64,000 nt of DNA from Flavobacteriaceae bacterium UJ101 (lineage in GTDB: Bacteria; Bacteroidota; Bacteroidia; Flavobacteriales; UJ101), in contig CP016269.1 of assembly GCA_001880285.1 (NCBI GenBank), positions 744,001 to 808,000 on the forward strand. Direction: 5' to 3'. Numbering within the stretch: position 1 is the first letter of the stretch; the number at the start of each line of letters is the position of its first letter. Below are positions 18,137 to 28,300 of the stretch, piece by piece. Made by a program: the position numbers and the translations under genes. The notes under the pieces were generated by a model, which was not told the origin of the DNA, searched no databases, and worked only from the letters and a program-made list of their open reading frames with translations.

Positions 18137-19228
18137 ATGGCTAAAAAGAAGATATCAAGCAAAAAATCATTAGCATTCTTAGAAAAATATTTAAACACAG
18201 CTTCTCCTACTGGATTTGAAAGTTCAGGTCAAAAGGTATGGATTGATTACATCAAACCTTTTGTAGATAAAGTTGAAGTGGATACGTATGGTACTGCTTA
18301 TGGAATTATCAACCCAGAAGCTGATTACAAAGTTGTGATTGAAGCACATGCTGATGAGATTTCTTGGTTTGTAAATTATATTACAGATGATGGTTTAATT
18401 TATGTCATCCGAAATGGGGGTTCTGATCATCAAATTGCTCCTTCAAAAAAAGTAAATATTCATACTAAAAACGGTATTGTTCAAGGTGTATTTGGTTGGC
18501 CTGCTATTCATACACGTTTAAAAAACGGAAAACCAGAACAAGCACCTAAATTAGATAACATTTTTATTGATATTGGAGCTACTTCTAAAAAAGAGGTTGA
18601 AGAATTAGGTGTTCACGTAGGTTGCGTAATTACTTATCCTGATGAATTTTCTATTTTAAATGATCGATACTATGTATGCCGTGCTTTAGATAATCGTATC
18701 GGAGGTTATATGATTGCAGAAGTAGGACGTCTTTTAAAAGAAAATAAAATTAATTTACCATTTGGTTTATACATTACAAACGCTGTTCAAGAAGAAGTTG
18801 GATTACGTGGTGCTGAAATGGTTACAGAAACTATAAAGCCTAATGTAGCTATAGTAACTGATGTTACACATGACACTTCTACTCCTATGATTGATAAAAA
18901 AACACAAGGAGATACTAAATGTGGTGATGGACCTGTTGTATTTTATGCCCCTGCTGTACAAAATAATTTACGAGAACTCATTTTAGATACGGCAGAGAAA
19001 AAGAAAATACCTTTTCAGCGTGCTGCTTCATCAAGAGTTACAGGAACGGATACTGACGCTTTTGCTTATTCTAATGGAGGTGTTGCTTCATCTCTAATAT
19101 CCTTACCTTTACGTTATATGCATACAACAGTTGAAATGGTTCACAAAGAAGATGTAGATAATGTGATCCGATTAATTTATGAATCTCTTCTTAACATTAA
19201 AGATCAACACGATTTTAAGTACTTATAA
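18137..19228 (+). CDS. M42-family metallo-aminopeptidase
   Basis: This is a cytosolic dinuclear-metal aminopeptidase of the glutamyl-aminopeptidase/deblocking type that trims peptides. The metal and catalytic residues are visible: His71 in EAHADEI, Asp185 in RALDNRIGG, the Glu219-Glu220 pair in QEEVGLRGA, Asp242 in VTDVTHD and His329 in YMHTTVEMVHKED. The length of 363 residues is normal. There is no signal peptide; the N-terminus is basic (AKKKISSKK). It is a single-gene unit ending in a strong two-way terminator. Exact substrate preference cannot be read from sequence. Confidence 0.95.
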   Translation: MAKKKISSKKSLAFLEKYLNTASPTGFESSGQKVWIDYIKPFVDKVEVDTYGTAYGIINPEADYKVVIEAHADEISWFVNYITDDGLIYVIRNGGSDHQIAPSKKVNIHTKNGIVQGVFGWPAIHTRLKNGKPEQAPKLDNIFIDIGATSKKEVEELGVHVGCVITYPDEFSILNDRYYVCRALDNRIGGYMIAEVGRLLKENKINLPFGLYITNAVQEEVGLRGAEMVTETIKPNVAIVTDVTHDTSTPMIDKKTQGDTKCGDGPVVFYAPAVQNNLRELILDTAEKKKIPFQRAASSRVTGTDTDAFAYSNGGVASSLISLPLRYMHTTVEMVHKEDVDNVIRLIYESLLNIKDQHDFKYL

Positions 19229-19236
19229 ATTATATG

Positions 19237-19279
19237 AATCAAAAAAGCATGATAATTTATTTATCATGCTTTTTTGATT
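19237..19279. terminator. Bidirectional Rho-independent terminator
   Basis: A perfect stem of about 19 bp (AATCAAAAAAGCATGATAA with its complement, TTTAT loop) has A and T runs on both arms. It serves the M42 peptidase from the left and the sulfatase operon from the right. Confidence 0.9.
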
Positions 19280-19299
19280 TTATAACCATCATAAACTCT

Positions 19300-20250
19300 T
19301 TATTCCATATTTTTCAAAGATCTAATATCTTTCTTAGAAGGGATCATTAAAACAAGACTTCCTCTTAACATTTGATTAGTATCTGAGGGTGTAAAGCGAC
19401 TTCCATAAGAAACTGCAAAAGTCAAAGGGTCCATTATTTGATATCCCAAAGAAATTCCCCCTCCTACTTGACTGATGGTATTATCATCATCTGATCCATT
19501 TGTCCTTGTATTTCCTCCATATTGATAACCTAAATCAAGAGATCCCCACATTTTTTTTGAAAAAGTATGTGCAAAATGTGATTCCAACGTTAACAAAGGA
19601 TCTTGATATCTATTACCTCCTCCGTAAATATCACTGTTCTTTGTAAAAAATTTCACACTAGGAGTAACCTCTAAAGTACTTTTTTGAAGAATATGATTTT
19701 TAAAATTAAATACCATTGGTAATGAAAATCTAAACCCCCAACGATTTGCACCTACATTAATAGGGTTTGAAGAATCATACTCCCCTAAAGGAATAGTACT
19801 TCCTACCAATGCGTACAGTTGAAAACCTTGCTTATAATTCATGTAATCTTTAAGATTCAATGCTGGTGCGCCTATTAACCCTACACGTAAGGCTACAAAA
19901 GGATCTCCGGAACCACTTACATTAGGTGTATCCATTTCATTTACTTTTCCATCTATATTAACCCAATTAGGTGTAAAAAATACCTGAGCAAATTGATTCT
20001 TTATAGCAAAACTATATAATACCGAAAAGGGAACAACATCCATCGTAAGTTTTGCATCATTAACTCTAATATTGGTTGCTGTATTAATATTAGAAGTCAA
20101 TCTCATGTAAACAGGGTTCACCACTGTAAAATTCTTAGGAGTTAAAAGCATGGTTTTAGGGCCATCTCCTTGTGCAAAACTATATCTCACCGTACATATA
20201 AGTACCATGACTAATACAACTTTTATTATAGTGCCATATTTTCTTAACAT
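19300..20250 (-). CDS. Outer-membrane channel-like protein (transporter/MetA-pathway family)
   Basis: The protein has a cleavable signal peptide ending YSFAQ and then 290 residues of alternating beta strands with aromatic girdles, such as GFRFSLPMVFNF and GSLDLGYQYGGN. This pattern fits a 12-14 strand outer-membrane barrel related to the Phenol_MetA_deg family of putative transporters. Its ATG overlaps the stop codon of the sulfatase gene by one base (TAATG), so the two are translationally coupled. It may pass the sulfatase substrate or product across the outer membrane, but that is inferred only from the coupling. Confidence 0.65.
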   Translation of the reverse strand: MLRKYGTIIKVVLVMVLICTVRYSFAQGDGPKTMLLTPKNFTVVNPVYMRLTSNINTATNIRVNDAKLTMDVVPFSVLYSFAIKNQFAQVFFTPNWVNIDGKVNEMDTPNVSGSGDPFVALRVGLIGAPALNLKDYMNYKQGFQLYALVGSTIPLGEYDSSNPINVGANRWGFRFSLPMVFNFKNHILQKSTLEVTPSVKFFTKNSDIYGGGNRYQDPLLTLESHFAHTFSKKMWGSLDLGYQYGGNTRTNGSDDDNTISQVGGGISLGYQIMDPLTFAVSYGSRFTPSDTNQMLRGSLVLMIPSKKDIRSLKNME

Positions 20251-21710
20251 TATTTTCCTTTTTTAGGTTTTTCAGAATCTCCTGGTTTAATATTTGGGTA
20301 TTTCTTTATACTTTTCACATAATCACTTACAATTTTAGCTACAGGAACACCTACCCATGCATACTCTGCATTCACATTCCAAAGCTCTTTAGGATCATTT
20401 TCAATATCAAAAATCCAATCATAATTCACTTTCACTCGTAATGAGTTTAGAGTACTCTGCCCCGCCATATATACAGGACCTGAAGGATTAACTACCACAG
20501 TATTATGAACTTTATAATTTCTCCATTTTACAGATAACAAATCATCCCCATGAAAATAAAGAGCAAATTCTCTAGGAGACTTATCCACTCTACCTGTGAA
20601 GAAATTGAGCATATTAAAACTATCCATCGCTCGATCTGTTGGTATTTTATCTTCGGCATCCACGATATGAGCAAATGTTGAATAAAAATCAAGCATACTC
20701 ACTATTTCATTCGACTTTCGTCCTTCAGGTATATTACCTTTCCATTTAATTATGCAAGGTGTACGAATAGCTCCTTCCCATCCTGAAGGAAATTCTCCTC
20801 TGAATGGACCAGAATCAGACTGTCCTCCTATAACATTATCAGATGTCATCAATGTTTCAGGTCCATTATCACTTGCCCAAACAATAATTGTATTATCTGT
20901 AATACCCATTTTCTCAATCGCATCTATAATTCTTCCTGTATTGTAGTCAATTTCCATCAATACATTCTGATAATTCGATTTTCCTTTTTTTGCATATTTA
21001 GGGTTCGGTAAAGGTGGTGAATGAGGCAATGAAAAAGGAACATATAGGAAGAAAGGTTTATCATCTTTTGCATGCTTCTCTATGTATGCTACCGATCTAT
21101 CCGTTATCATCTCATCTACTAACCCTCTATTATTAGAATTATAATCTCCAATTCTTTTTGATTTTTCACCTTTTTTACCTTCCCATAATCCTTGATTAGG
21201 AACCAATGCGCTATCAAATCCTGCTGAATTATCCCATGCAGATTCTGCACTACTGTGAGGAAAGCCAAACCATTCATCAAATCCTTGTCCAGTTGGATAA
21301 CGGTCTTCTACATCACCTAAATGCCACTTCCCATACAATGCACTTTGGTACCCTGAATCTCTTAATAATTCTGCTATTGTATATTCCCAAGGTATCAGTC
21401 CTTGAGGTAATCCTGGCAATGGAACTTTTGAGGTTCCACTACGTATAGGCATACGTCCTGTCATTAAAGCAGACCGTGTTGGAGTACATTCCGGTTCTAC
21501 ATTAAAATTAGTAAGTTGTAAACCTTCTGTTGCTAATTGATCAATATTAGGTGTTGGTGCTCCACGCACCTCACCTCCTCCATAAACACCTATATCACCA
21601 TAACCCAGATTGTCCGTCAACATAAACACAATGTTCGGTTTTTTTTGGGCATAGGATATGTACATTCCTAAAAAGAGTACCCAAAAAAGAAGTAATTTAT
21701 TCTTTTTCAA
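20250..21710 (-). CDS. Formylglycine-dependent sulfatase (arylsulfatase family, S1)
   Basis: This enzyme hydrolyses sulfate esters in the periplasm or at the cell surface. The maturation motif is CTPTRSALMTGR. Its Cys would be oxidised to formylglycine, with Thr in place of the usual Ser or Ala at the fourth position, still within C-x-P-x-R. Metal-site segments MLTDNLGYGDIG and ASDNGPE are present. An ATG at 21785 would put 25 extra residues before the signal peptide. The TTG at 21710 begins a normal signal peptide (KKNKLLLFWVLFLG...ISYAQ), so I prefer it, giving 486 residues with the motif Cys at position 75. It is coupled to a barrel protein downstream. The substrate is unknown, and no carbohydrate-sulfate genes surround it. 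Confidence 0.92.
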   Translation of the reverse strand: MKKNKLLLFWVLFLGMYISYAQKKPNIVFMLTDNLGYGDIGVYGGGEVRGAPTPNIDQLATEGLQLTNFNVEPECTPTRSALMTGRMPIRSGTSKVPLPGLPQGLIPWEYTIAELLRDSGYQSALYGKWHLGDVEDRYPTGQGFDEWFGFPHSSAESAWDNSAGFDSALVPNQGLWEGKKGEKSKRIGDYNSNNRGLVDEMITDRSVAYIEKHAKDDKPFFLYVPFSLPHSPPLPNPKYAKKGKSNYQNVLMEIDYNTGRIIDAIEKMGITDNTIIVWASDNGPETLMTSDNVIGGQSDSGPFRGEFPSGWEGAIRTPCIIKWKGNIPEGRKSNEIVSMLDFYSTFAHIVDAEDKIPTDRAMDSFNMLNFFTGRVDKSPREFALYFHGDDLLSVKWRNYKVHNTVVVNPSGPVYMAGQSTLNSLRVKVNYDWIFDIENDPKELWNVNAEYAWVGVPVAKIVSDYVKSIKKYPNIKPGDSEKPKKGK

Positions 21711-21936
21711 AATATATTGATTTATTTTTTTATATAAAAGTATAACGCAATATTCCAAAAAGGAAATTTTTTGATTTTTTTGCATTAAAATACCATATCG
21801 TATCTTTTTATGAAATAACTTTATTTTTAATAATAAATCATAGAAATAAAATTAAATCTTATTTAAAAGAATAAATGTATATAGCTCTATTTATAATATT
21901 TTATACATTTGAATAAATTTTATTTTCGATTTAATT

Positions 21937-22788
21937 ATGATACGTCTTTTTCTTATAAGTTTTTTCATACTAAGTTGTTCTACTACTCATCAAACCCAAT
22001 TAAAAGTACTACTCGATCTTCCTTCTGATTTGAAAGAAATCTCAGCTATAGAAATTATTCCACAATCTAACTTATACTGGATGGTTAATGATTCTGGAAA
22101 TACTAATCATCTTTTCGGAATAAACAAAAAGGGAAAGATTGAACGAAAAATTGAGATAACGAATGTTCAGAATCATGATTGGGAAGATCTTGCTTCTGAT
22201 TTAGAAGGAAATTTATTTATAGCTGATACAGGGAACAACCATCAAGATCGAAAGAATTTGGCTTTTTATAAAATTCCAAATCCTTCCACTTTTAAAGAAG
22301 ATAAAATAGAAGCAGAAATCATACAATATTATTTCCCTGAGCAAGAAAAATTCCCACCCAAGAAAAAGAAATATTTATTTGATGTAGAAGCTACTTTCTA
22401 TTTTGAAGGTTATCTCTATTTAATCACTAAGAATCGTTCATCAAAATTTGATGGTATTGCTAAACTGTATAAAATTCCAGCTCAGAAAGGGAAACATGCA
22501 GCACAATATCTTGCTAGTTTTAAAACTTGTGATGAAATCAAGACTTGTCAAATAACAGCAGCTGCCATAAGTCCTGATCAAAAACAAATCGCTTTGTTAG
22601 GTCATGATAAAGTTTGGTTATTTCACAATTTTCAACAAGATCATTTTTTTAATGGGTCTTTAAAAATAATAGAACTTGAACACAATTCTCAGAAAGAATC
22701 TTTATGTTTCTTAAATAATCAAACCCTTTTAATTGCAGATGAGAAAAAGAAGAATGAAGGGGGAAACTTATATCTAATAAAGTTATAA
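21937..22788 (+). CDS. Beta-propeller-like lipoprotein (SdiA-regulated/NHL type)
   Basis: A lipoprotein signal with lipobox ILSC and Cys14 precedes about 265 residues of short repeated blades, for example WMVNDSGNTNHLFGIN, LFIADTGNN and ALLGHDKVWLF. This resembles six-bladed propellers of the SdiA-regulated or NHL kind found in Bacteroidota lipoproteins. No catalytic motif is recognised, so the function is unknown. It stands alone, divergent from the sulfatase across an A/T-rich 151-bp gap. Confidence 0.65.
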   Translation: MIRLFLISFFILSCSTTHQTQLKVLLDLPSDLKEISAIEIIPQSNLYWMVNDSGNTNHLFGINKKGKIERKIEITNVQNHDWEDLASDLEGNLFIADTGNNHQDRKNLAFYKIPNPSTFKEDKIEAEIIQYYFPEQEKFPPKKKKYLFDVEATFYFEGYLYLITKNRSSKFDGIAKLYKIPAQKGKHAAQYLASFKTCDEIKTCQITAAAISPDQKQIALLGHDKVWLFHNFQQDHFFNGSLKIIELEHNSQKESLCFLNNQTLLIADEKKKNEGGNLYLIKL

Positions 22789-22938
22789 AAGTAGTAATCT
22801 TGGTTTAATCACTAAATATGTAGTATATTTATACTATAACAAAAAACTATTCTAATTATCCTTTTATTTAGTAGATATGTATTATACTGAATTTAGTTTA
22901 TATGGATATTTATACCATTACGAACAAAGTACACTATC

Positions 22939-23502
22939 ATGACATTTGAAACCCTATTTCCAATATTAGCAGCTCCACTTATAACCGCAATTATTGGAGT
23001 TGTTTTTTCAAAATTTGGTATTGAAAATAAAACCAAAGAACTTGAGTTTAAACTCAAGAAAGTAGAATTATTGGAAAAATTAAAAAACTATTTAAATTCA
23101 GAAGAGGAAAAAAAAGAAATAGTAGAAAAAATAAATCGTATAACCAATGATCTAGTTATTTCAGAGCTAAAAGATGATGATTTTGTAAAATTTAGTTATA
23201 AAGAAAAACCTTGGTACTATCGCCTTATTTTCTTACCTAGACTGAAATCAACTGCCGCCAAAATCACCGGATATACTTATTATATTTATTTAACTTATGG
23301 ACTCATTCAACTCTATTGGATACCTGATATAATCTATGGAAAAGATGATCGAAAAGAAATTGCTGGATTGCTGTTAATTTTATCATTTATACTTGCATTT
23401 GTTCACAGAAAAGCGGCTATTCATTTTTCTCATAGAGATGCAATAGTAAAAAAAGCAAAAATCGAAATTCACAACAAATCAAAAACTAATAATAATGAGT
23501 AA
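22939..23502 (+). CDS. Hypothetical membrane protein with coiled coil
   Basis: I do not recognise this family. The 187 residues start with a hydrophobic helix (about 4-24). A Lys/Glu-rich coiled coil follows (about 28-75) with alternating KTKELEFKLKKVELLEKL heptads. Two further transmembrane helices lie at about 108-130 and 138-158, and the tail is basic. It is preceded by 150 bp without other features and followed by the S41 peptidase gene after 69 bp. A role as a small membrane-bound accessory factor is possible but unsupported. Confidence 0.6.
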   Translation: MTFETLFPILAAPLITAIIGVVFSKFGIENKTKELEFKLKKVELLEKLKNYLNSEEEKKEIVEKINRITNDLVISELKDDDFVKFSYKEKPWYYRLIFLPRLKSTAAKITGYTYYIYLTYGLIQLYWIPDIIYGKDDRKEIAGLLLILSFILAFVHRKAAIHFSHRDAIVKKAKIEIHNKSKTNNNE

Positions 23503-23571
23503 ATAATTACAATAAAAAATACTTGACATACCAACAGTCATACATTACCTATAAACTATTAACCTAAAAAA

Positions 23572-24558
23572 ATGAAAATTACAATTATTCTACTCTTCAT
23601 CACTTTTGCATCAGCAAAAGTATCATCCCAAATACATTCTCTTAATAAAGCTGAAAAAAAAGAGATTATCGATTCTATTATTTTTCAATTTAAAAATCAA
23701 TATGTTTTTCCTGAAGTTGCAGACTTAATTGAAAAGGATTTATTAAAAAGGTTAAAAAACGGAGATTATAATACAATTAAGGATCAATCTACATTTGCAG
23801 ACTCTTTAAAAAACCATCTATTCTTAATCAGCCAAGACAAACATGTTGGTGTTTCCTTTAATAAAGAAACAGCTTCTCAACTAAGGAAGCCTAAAATAAA
23901 AGAAAATTCAACTGAAAAATTTAATCAAGTAAATGAGCGAGCAAGAAAATTCAACTATGGATTTGAAGAATTAAAAATAATGAAAGGTAATGTAGGCTAT
24001 ATGAAACTTACAGGTTTTTCACCAACCCAATATGGAGGAAAAACTGCTTCAATTGCCATGCAGTTTCTCTCAAATTGTGATGCTTTAATATTCGATTTAC
24101 GAATCAATTATGGAGGCGATAGTTCCATGATTCAACTTTTACTTAGTTATTTATTTTCAGAAGAACCTGTGCATTTAAATGATTTTTACCATCGAAAAAA
24201 AGATGAAATCACACAATCTTGGACACTACCTTATGTACAAGGAAAAAGGATGCCTAACATCCCTGTTTATGTACTTATCAGCAATCAAACTATATCAGCT
24301 GGAGAAGAATTTGCTTATGATTTAAAAAATCTAAAAAGAGGAACTATAATTGGAGAAAAATCTGCAGGAGCGGCCAATTTTGGAGAAGAATTTATCGCTA
24401 AAGGGAATTTTATAGTCTGGATACCTACAGGAAGAGCTATTAACCCTATTACAAACACTAATTGGGAAGGTAAAGGAGTTAAACCTGATATAAAAGTCCA
24501 ATCTGATGATGCATTGGATGTAGCATATAAGATAGCATTGAAAAATATTTCTAAATAA
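23572..24558 (+). CDS. S41-family serine peptidase (C-terminal processing/IRBP type)
   Basis: This is an exported peptidase of 328 residues. A signal peptide (ending about SAKVSSQ) is followed by an N-terminal helical region like that of tricorn/IRBP-type S41 proteins. The peptidase core begins at GNVGYMKLTGF. The candidate nucleophile is Ser242 in TISAGEEF, and Lys263 in GEKSAG is a possible dyad partner. FDLRINYGGDSSM is the conserved strand before it. No PDZ domain is evident. It precedes the methyltransferase gene by 30 bp, so the two may be co-transcribed. The physiological substrate is unknown. Confidence 0.88.
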   Translation: MKITIILLFITFASAKVSSQIHSLNKAEKKEIIDSIIFQFKNQYVFPEVADLIEKDLLKRLKNGDYNTIKDQSTFADSLKNHLFLISQDKHVGVSFNKETASQLRKPKIKENSTEKFNQVNERARKFNYGFEELKIMKGNVGYMKLTGFSPTQYGGKTASIAMQFLSNCDALIFDLRINYGGDSSMIQLLLSYLFSEEPVHLNDFYHRKKDEITQSWTLPYVQGKRMPNIPVYVLISNQTISAGEEFAYDLKNLKRGTIIGEKSAGAANFGEEFIAKGNFIVWIPTGRAINPITNTNWEGKGVKPDIKVQSDDALDVAYKIALKNISK

Positions 24559-24588
24559 TGTAATTTAAAGAATTGATACTAGATAAAA

Positions 24589-25236
24589 ATGAGTGATCAA
24601 ACAAAGAAAAGATTTGGAGTAGATGAAAATAAACCAACAGAATGGTTTGAAACACTCTATTCTGAAACAGATCAAAAAGGTGAAGGTATTCCATGGGCTA
24701 ATATGGCTCCCCATCCTATTTTTAAACAATGGATTGATAAAAAGACCCATTTAGGGGATGGTAAAACAGCTTTAGTAATTGGTTGCGGATTAGGAGACGA
24801 TGCTATTGAATTAGAGTCTCAAGGTTTTAATGTAACTGCTTTTGATGTTTCTAGTAGTGCTATTGAACTTTGTAAAAAACGATTTCCCAATTCAAATGTA
24901 ACCTTTCTTCAAGCTGATTTACTCAAAGGAATACCCGAATGGCACCGAAAATTCGATTTTGTATTGGAAATTTTTACTATACAAGCACTTCCTCCAAAAT
25001 ATGAAAACATACTTATTCAAAACATTTCAGATTTTGTTTCTGAAAAAGGAATGTTAATGATTATTACAGAGATTAATAAAGAGGAAAGAACTTTTGAAAA
25101 AGGACCTCCTTGGTTATTAAATTCCCAATATATCAAATCGTTTGAGAAATGTGGATTAAAGTCTATTTATCATTCATCTGATCAAAAGCCTGAATTTGGT
25201 GAAGAACTCCATCTGACCCTATTTCAAAGAGATTGA
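24589..25236 (+). CDS. Class I SAM-dependent methyltransferase
   Basis: The Rossmann-fold methyltransferase core shows motif I ALVIGCGLGDDAIELE, the acidic residue of motif II in VTAFDVSSSAIELC, and motif IV FDFVLEIFTIQALPP. The N-terminal WANMAPHPIFKQWI lid resembles the TehB/thiopurine-methyltransferase-like group. The length of 215 residues is normal for that group. Spacing of 30 bp after the S41 peptidase suggests one transcript, ending at a hairpin near 25,270-25,320. The methyl acceptor is not predictable from sequence. Confidence 0.88.
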   Translation: MSDQTKKRFGVDENKPTEWFETLYSETDQKGEGIPWANMAPHPIFKQWIDKKTHLGDGKTALVIGCGLGDDAIELESQGFNVTAFDVSSSAIELCKKRFPNSNVTFLQADLLKGIPEWHRKFDFVLEIFTIQALPPKYENILIQNISDFVSEKGMLMIITEINKEERTFEKGPPWLLNSQYIKSFEKCGLKSIYHSSDQKPEFGEELHLTLFQRD

Positions 25237-25269
25237 TTAGAATCTCATGACCAATATTATTCTTAGAAA

Positions 25270-25320
25270 GAAAAGGTATGATCATAGGAAACATTGAGCC
25301 TAAAATCATACCTTTTTATT
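25270..25320. terminator. Bidirectional Rho-independent terminator
   Basis: The arms AAAAGGTATGAT and ATCATACCTTTT pair around a 22-base loop and have A and T runs on the outside. They lie between the methyltransferase gene and the convergent large metallophosphatase gene. Confidence 0.8.
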
Positions 25321-25352
25321 ATTTCTAAACTAGCTTGTTTTGGATATTACAA

Positions 25353-28300
25353 TTAAAATCCAAACCCTACACCAAAAGCTATACGACTTCCATCATCTGA
25401 TTGAAAATAGGTTATTTTACCTGTCATAACTTGCGCTGCATTGATGTATAAACCTCCTCCATATGAATTGTGCCATTTATCAGAATCTTCCACATCATCT
25501 GCCCAAACACGTCCATAATCAAAGCCTCCTAAAATCCCCCAACTAATAGGAATTACAGCTGTCTTAGCCGAAGCGATAGTCCATCTTAAATCAGAACTTT
25601 GATAAAAAGAATGCTTTCCTGTAAAACGTTGATTTCTAAATCCTCGCAAACCATTATTAGCTCCTATGCTACTTGCTTGATAAAATTCATAATCATCTCC
25701 AATTAAAATTCTACCATCTAATTTGGTTGCCAAGACTAATCTCCCACTTGGAACTATTTTATAATCAAAAGAAATTTCAGGTTTTATAATCCCTATACTA
25801 TTAGAATTCTCAAGATTTTGTTTCCAAGCGCTACTCAATTGAAATTTCATTCCCAATGTTGGTAAGGTAGGACGATCATAATTTTCAAAGGTATAACGTG
25901 CTTCTACACCCACAAACTGATCTCTTTCAAAGGTTTCAGTGGGCATTACCTGTGTTATATAACGACCTTCAGTTTCATCTACTTTATAGGTTTCATATCC
26001 TGTAATAATATCAAAAGAACCTCCTGTTTGCCCTCTCCATTTTAAAGCTGGCTTTGCATAAAAAGCACTAATCTTCACTCGATTATAATCATCGTCTACA
26101 GTATCTTCATCATATGCCGTTTCATTTCCAAATCCAAAATAATTAATACTGTAATTAGGACTTGCGTAATGCGTATCTAAAACAAAATTCCAGTTTCCTA
26201 TTACATTAGCTTGTTCAAATTGATAACCTAAATCGAAACCATTTGTTTCGAAATAATATTGTGCTGAAAACGTGTGTTGTTGTGTAAAAGGATTTCGTTC
26301 AAAACCATTTATGGTATAAACATCTTTAAAACCTATTCTAAATCCATCATCTGGATTAGCTCCAATGGCAGGCATAAAACGATTGCTATTGTATTTTGGT
26401 TTTTTATAATTATACAAATTAGTTTCATAATCGTTTGTTAAACGTTGGGCTACATGCTGATTTGAAGTAATCGTATTCTTTTTGGATTTAAAATCATATA
26501 CTTTTATTTTCTTACTATTTTCAACAGTGTATTCGTCATGGTTCTGTCCTCCAATCACACGAATTTTGATTGGGCGATTACCTTTCCCCTTTATTTCAAA
26601 GCGATCTTCATCATCCAAACCATAAACCCAAATTTCTTTAGTATTCTTTCTATCATATACTCTATGATGAATTTTTTCTCCTCTTTTCCCTTTCTTATTG
26701 CGGTAAGCTGTTACTTCCGTTTTTCCTTCTGGCAATCGAACAATATCAAAAATATCATCTTTATCAGTTCCTTTTACAATAGCGTATTTGTTTACCACTT
26801 TAAAATAGGTTTTGGCAATATCTTTTAATCGTTTTTTACGTTCTAAGAATTTATGTTGAATATCTTGAATGGTTTCCTGATCCATTTCTTTCGGAACATT
26901 TTGAAATGCTTTTTCAAATATTTCCGCATCTAAATGTGTTTGAATATATTCTGCTTGTTTTAACCAGTCTTCTAATTCTAAATGATCTAATAATGCAACA
27001 TCCAAAGGATACGGTTCTACATTCATCCATTTTACATTTTTCAAATCTTCGTCGTATACTTGTAGTAAACTAGCCATAGGTAATAGTTTTCTTGAAATAC
27101 CCAAAAGAAGTCCATCATATTTTGAAAAGGCTTGATCACGATCACGTGGTACCGGAATATAGCGTTTACCTCCTTGGTCATCAAATTCTGCCCAACGCCA
27201 CTGATCCTCATGTCGATCCCAATCTCCAATTAACATATCAAATAAACGTGCTCTAATATATTTCTTTTCATCTACTGTATACTCTTCATCTTTTCGTATT
27301 TTTTTTAACAAGTCATCTGTTGAAATAATCTTTTTAGCATAACCAAACGAAGCAACATCTTCTCTACCATTAGCCGCACGCTCTTCAATCATGTATAGCT
27401 CATCACCATAATCTTCATTATACTGCTGTAAAGCTTTTTGTTTTGGAATATAGAATAACTTTGGATTGGTATAATACACACCAATCGCTTCTGAAAGTGT
27501 AGGAATTGTAAAAGGAGCGTAAGGATAGGCTGAAGTAAACGCATCTTGTAAAACATTAGATGCTGTCGTATTTTTTAAATCATTCTTCAAATAAATATCC
27601 TTAAACAGTACTGCTTGTAAGTATTGAGTTGCACTTTTCCGTAAGGCTCTCATAACATATTCTCTTCCCTCTTTATCTACTAAACGTAATGAACGTGATT
27701 GATTCCCCCCTCCTCTTCGTACAGGTGTTAATCCTCCATACAAAGTATCCAAATTTACAGTCGGTGCCGTTATTTCTTTACTAAATAACTCTCGATGATG
27801 TTTCCCTAACAGTGTTTTATATAAACCACTTTTTTTGGTCTCTTCTTTGGTATAAATAGAAGATTTCATCTCATCTGGATACGGTTGAAATTCTTTTGGT
27901 TCATAATTTTCTTTTGCTTGTAAAACATTCGTTTCAAAAACCAGTTTTTCCTTCTCATTTTCGATTGCATAGAATTTCACCTCAGAAGATCCATCTTTGT
28001 ACACAATTAACTCTGCATAACCTAATCCTCCATGTGAAAATTTTCCAGCACCAATTGCTCGTGCAGGATTTTCTTTAGATCCCGATCCACTAATAATTTG
28101 AGGTTTATTCCCTTCTACTAGATATTGTAAATTATGCTCGTGCCCAGACACAAAAATAATGTTGTCTGATTCTTGTGCCAATGTCATCAAACGTTGTCTA
28201 AATTCATTGTAACGTTTATTTTGAAGATCTTGTGAAGAAATTCCACCTGTTTTACGTACTAAATTAGCTAATGAACCTATAACCGGTAATGGCACTTTAT

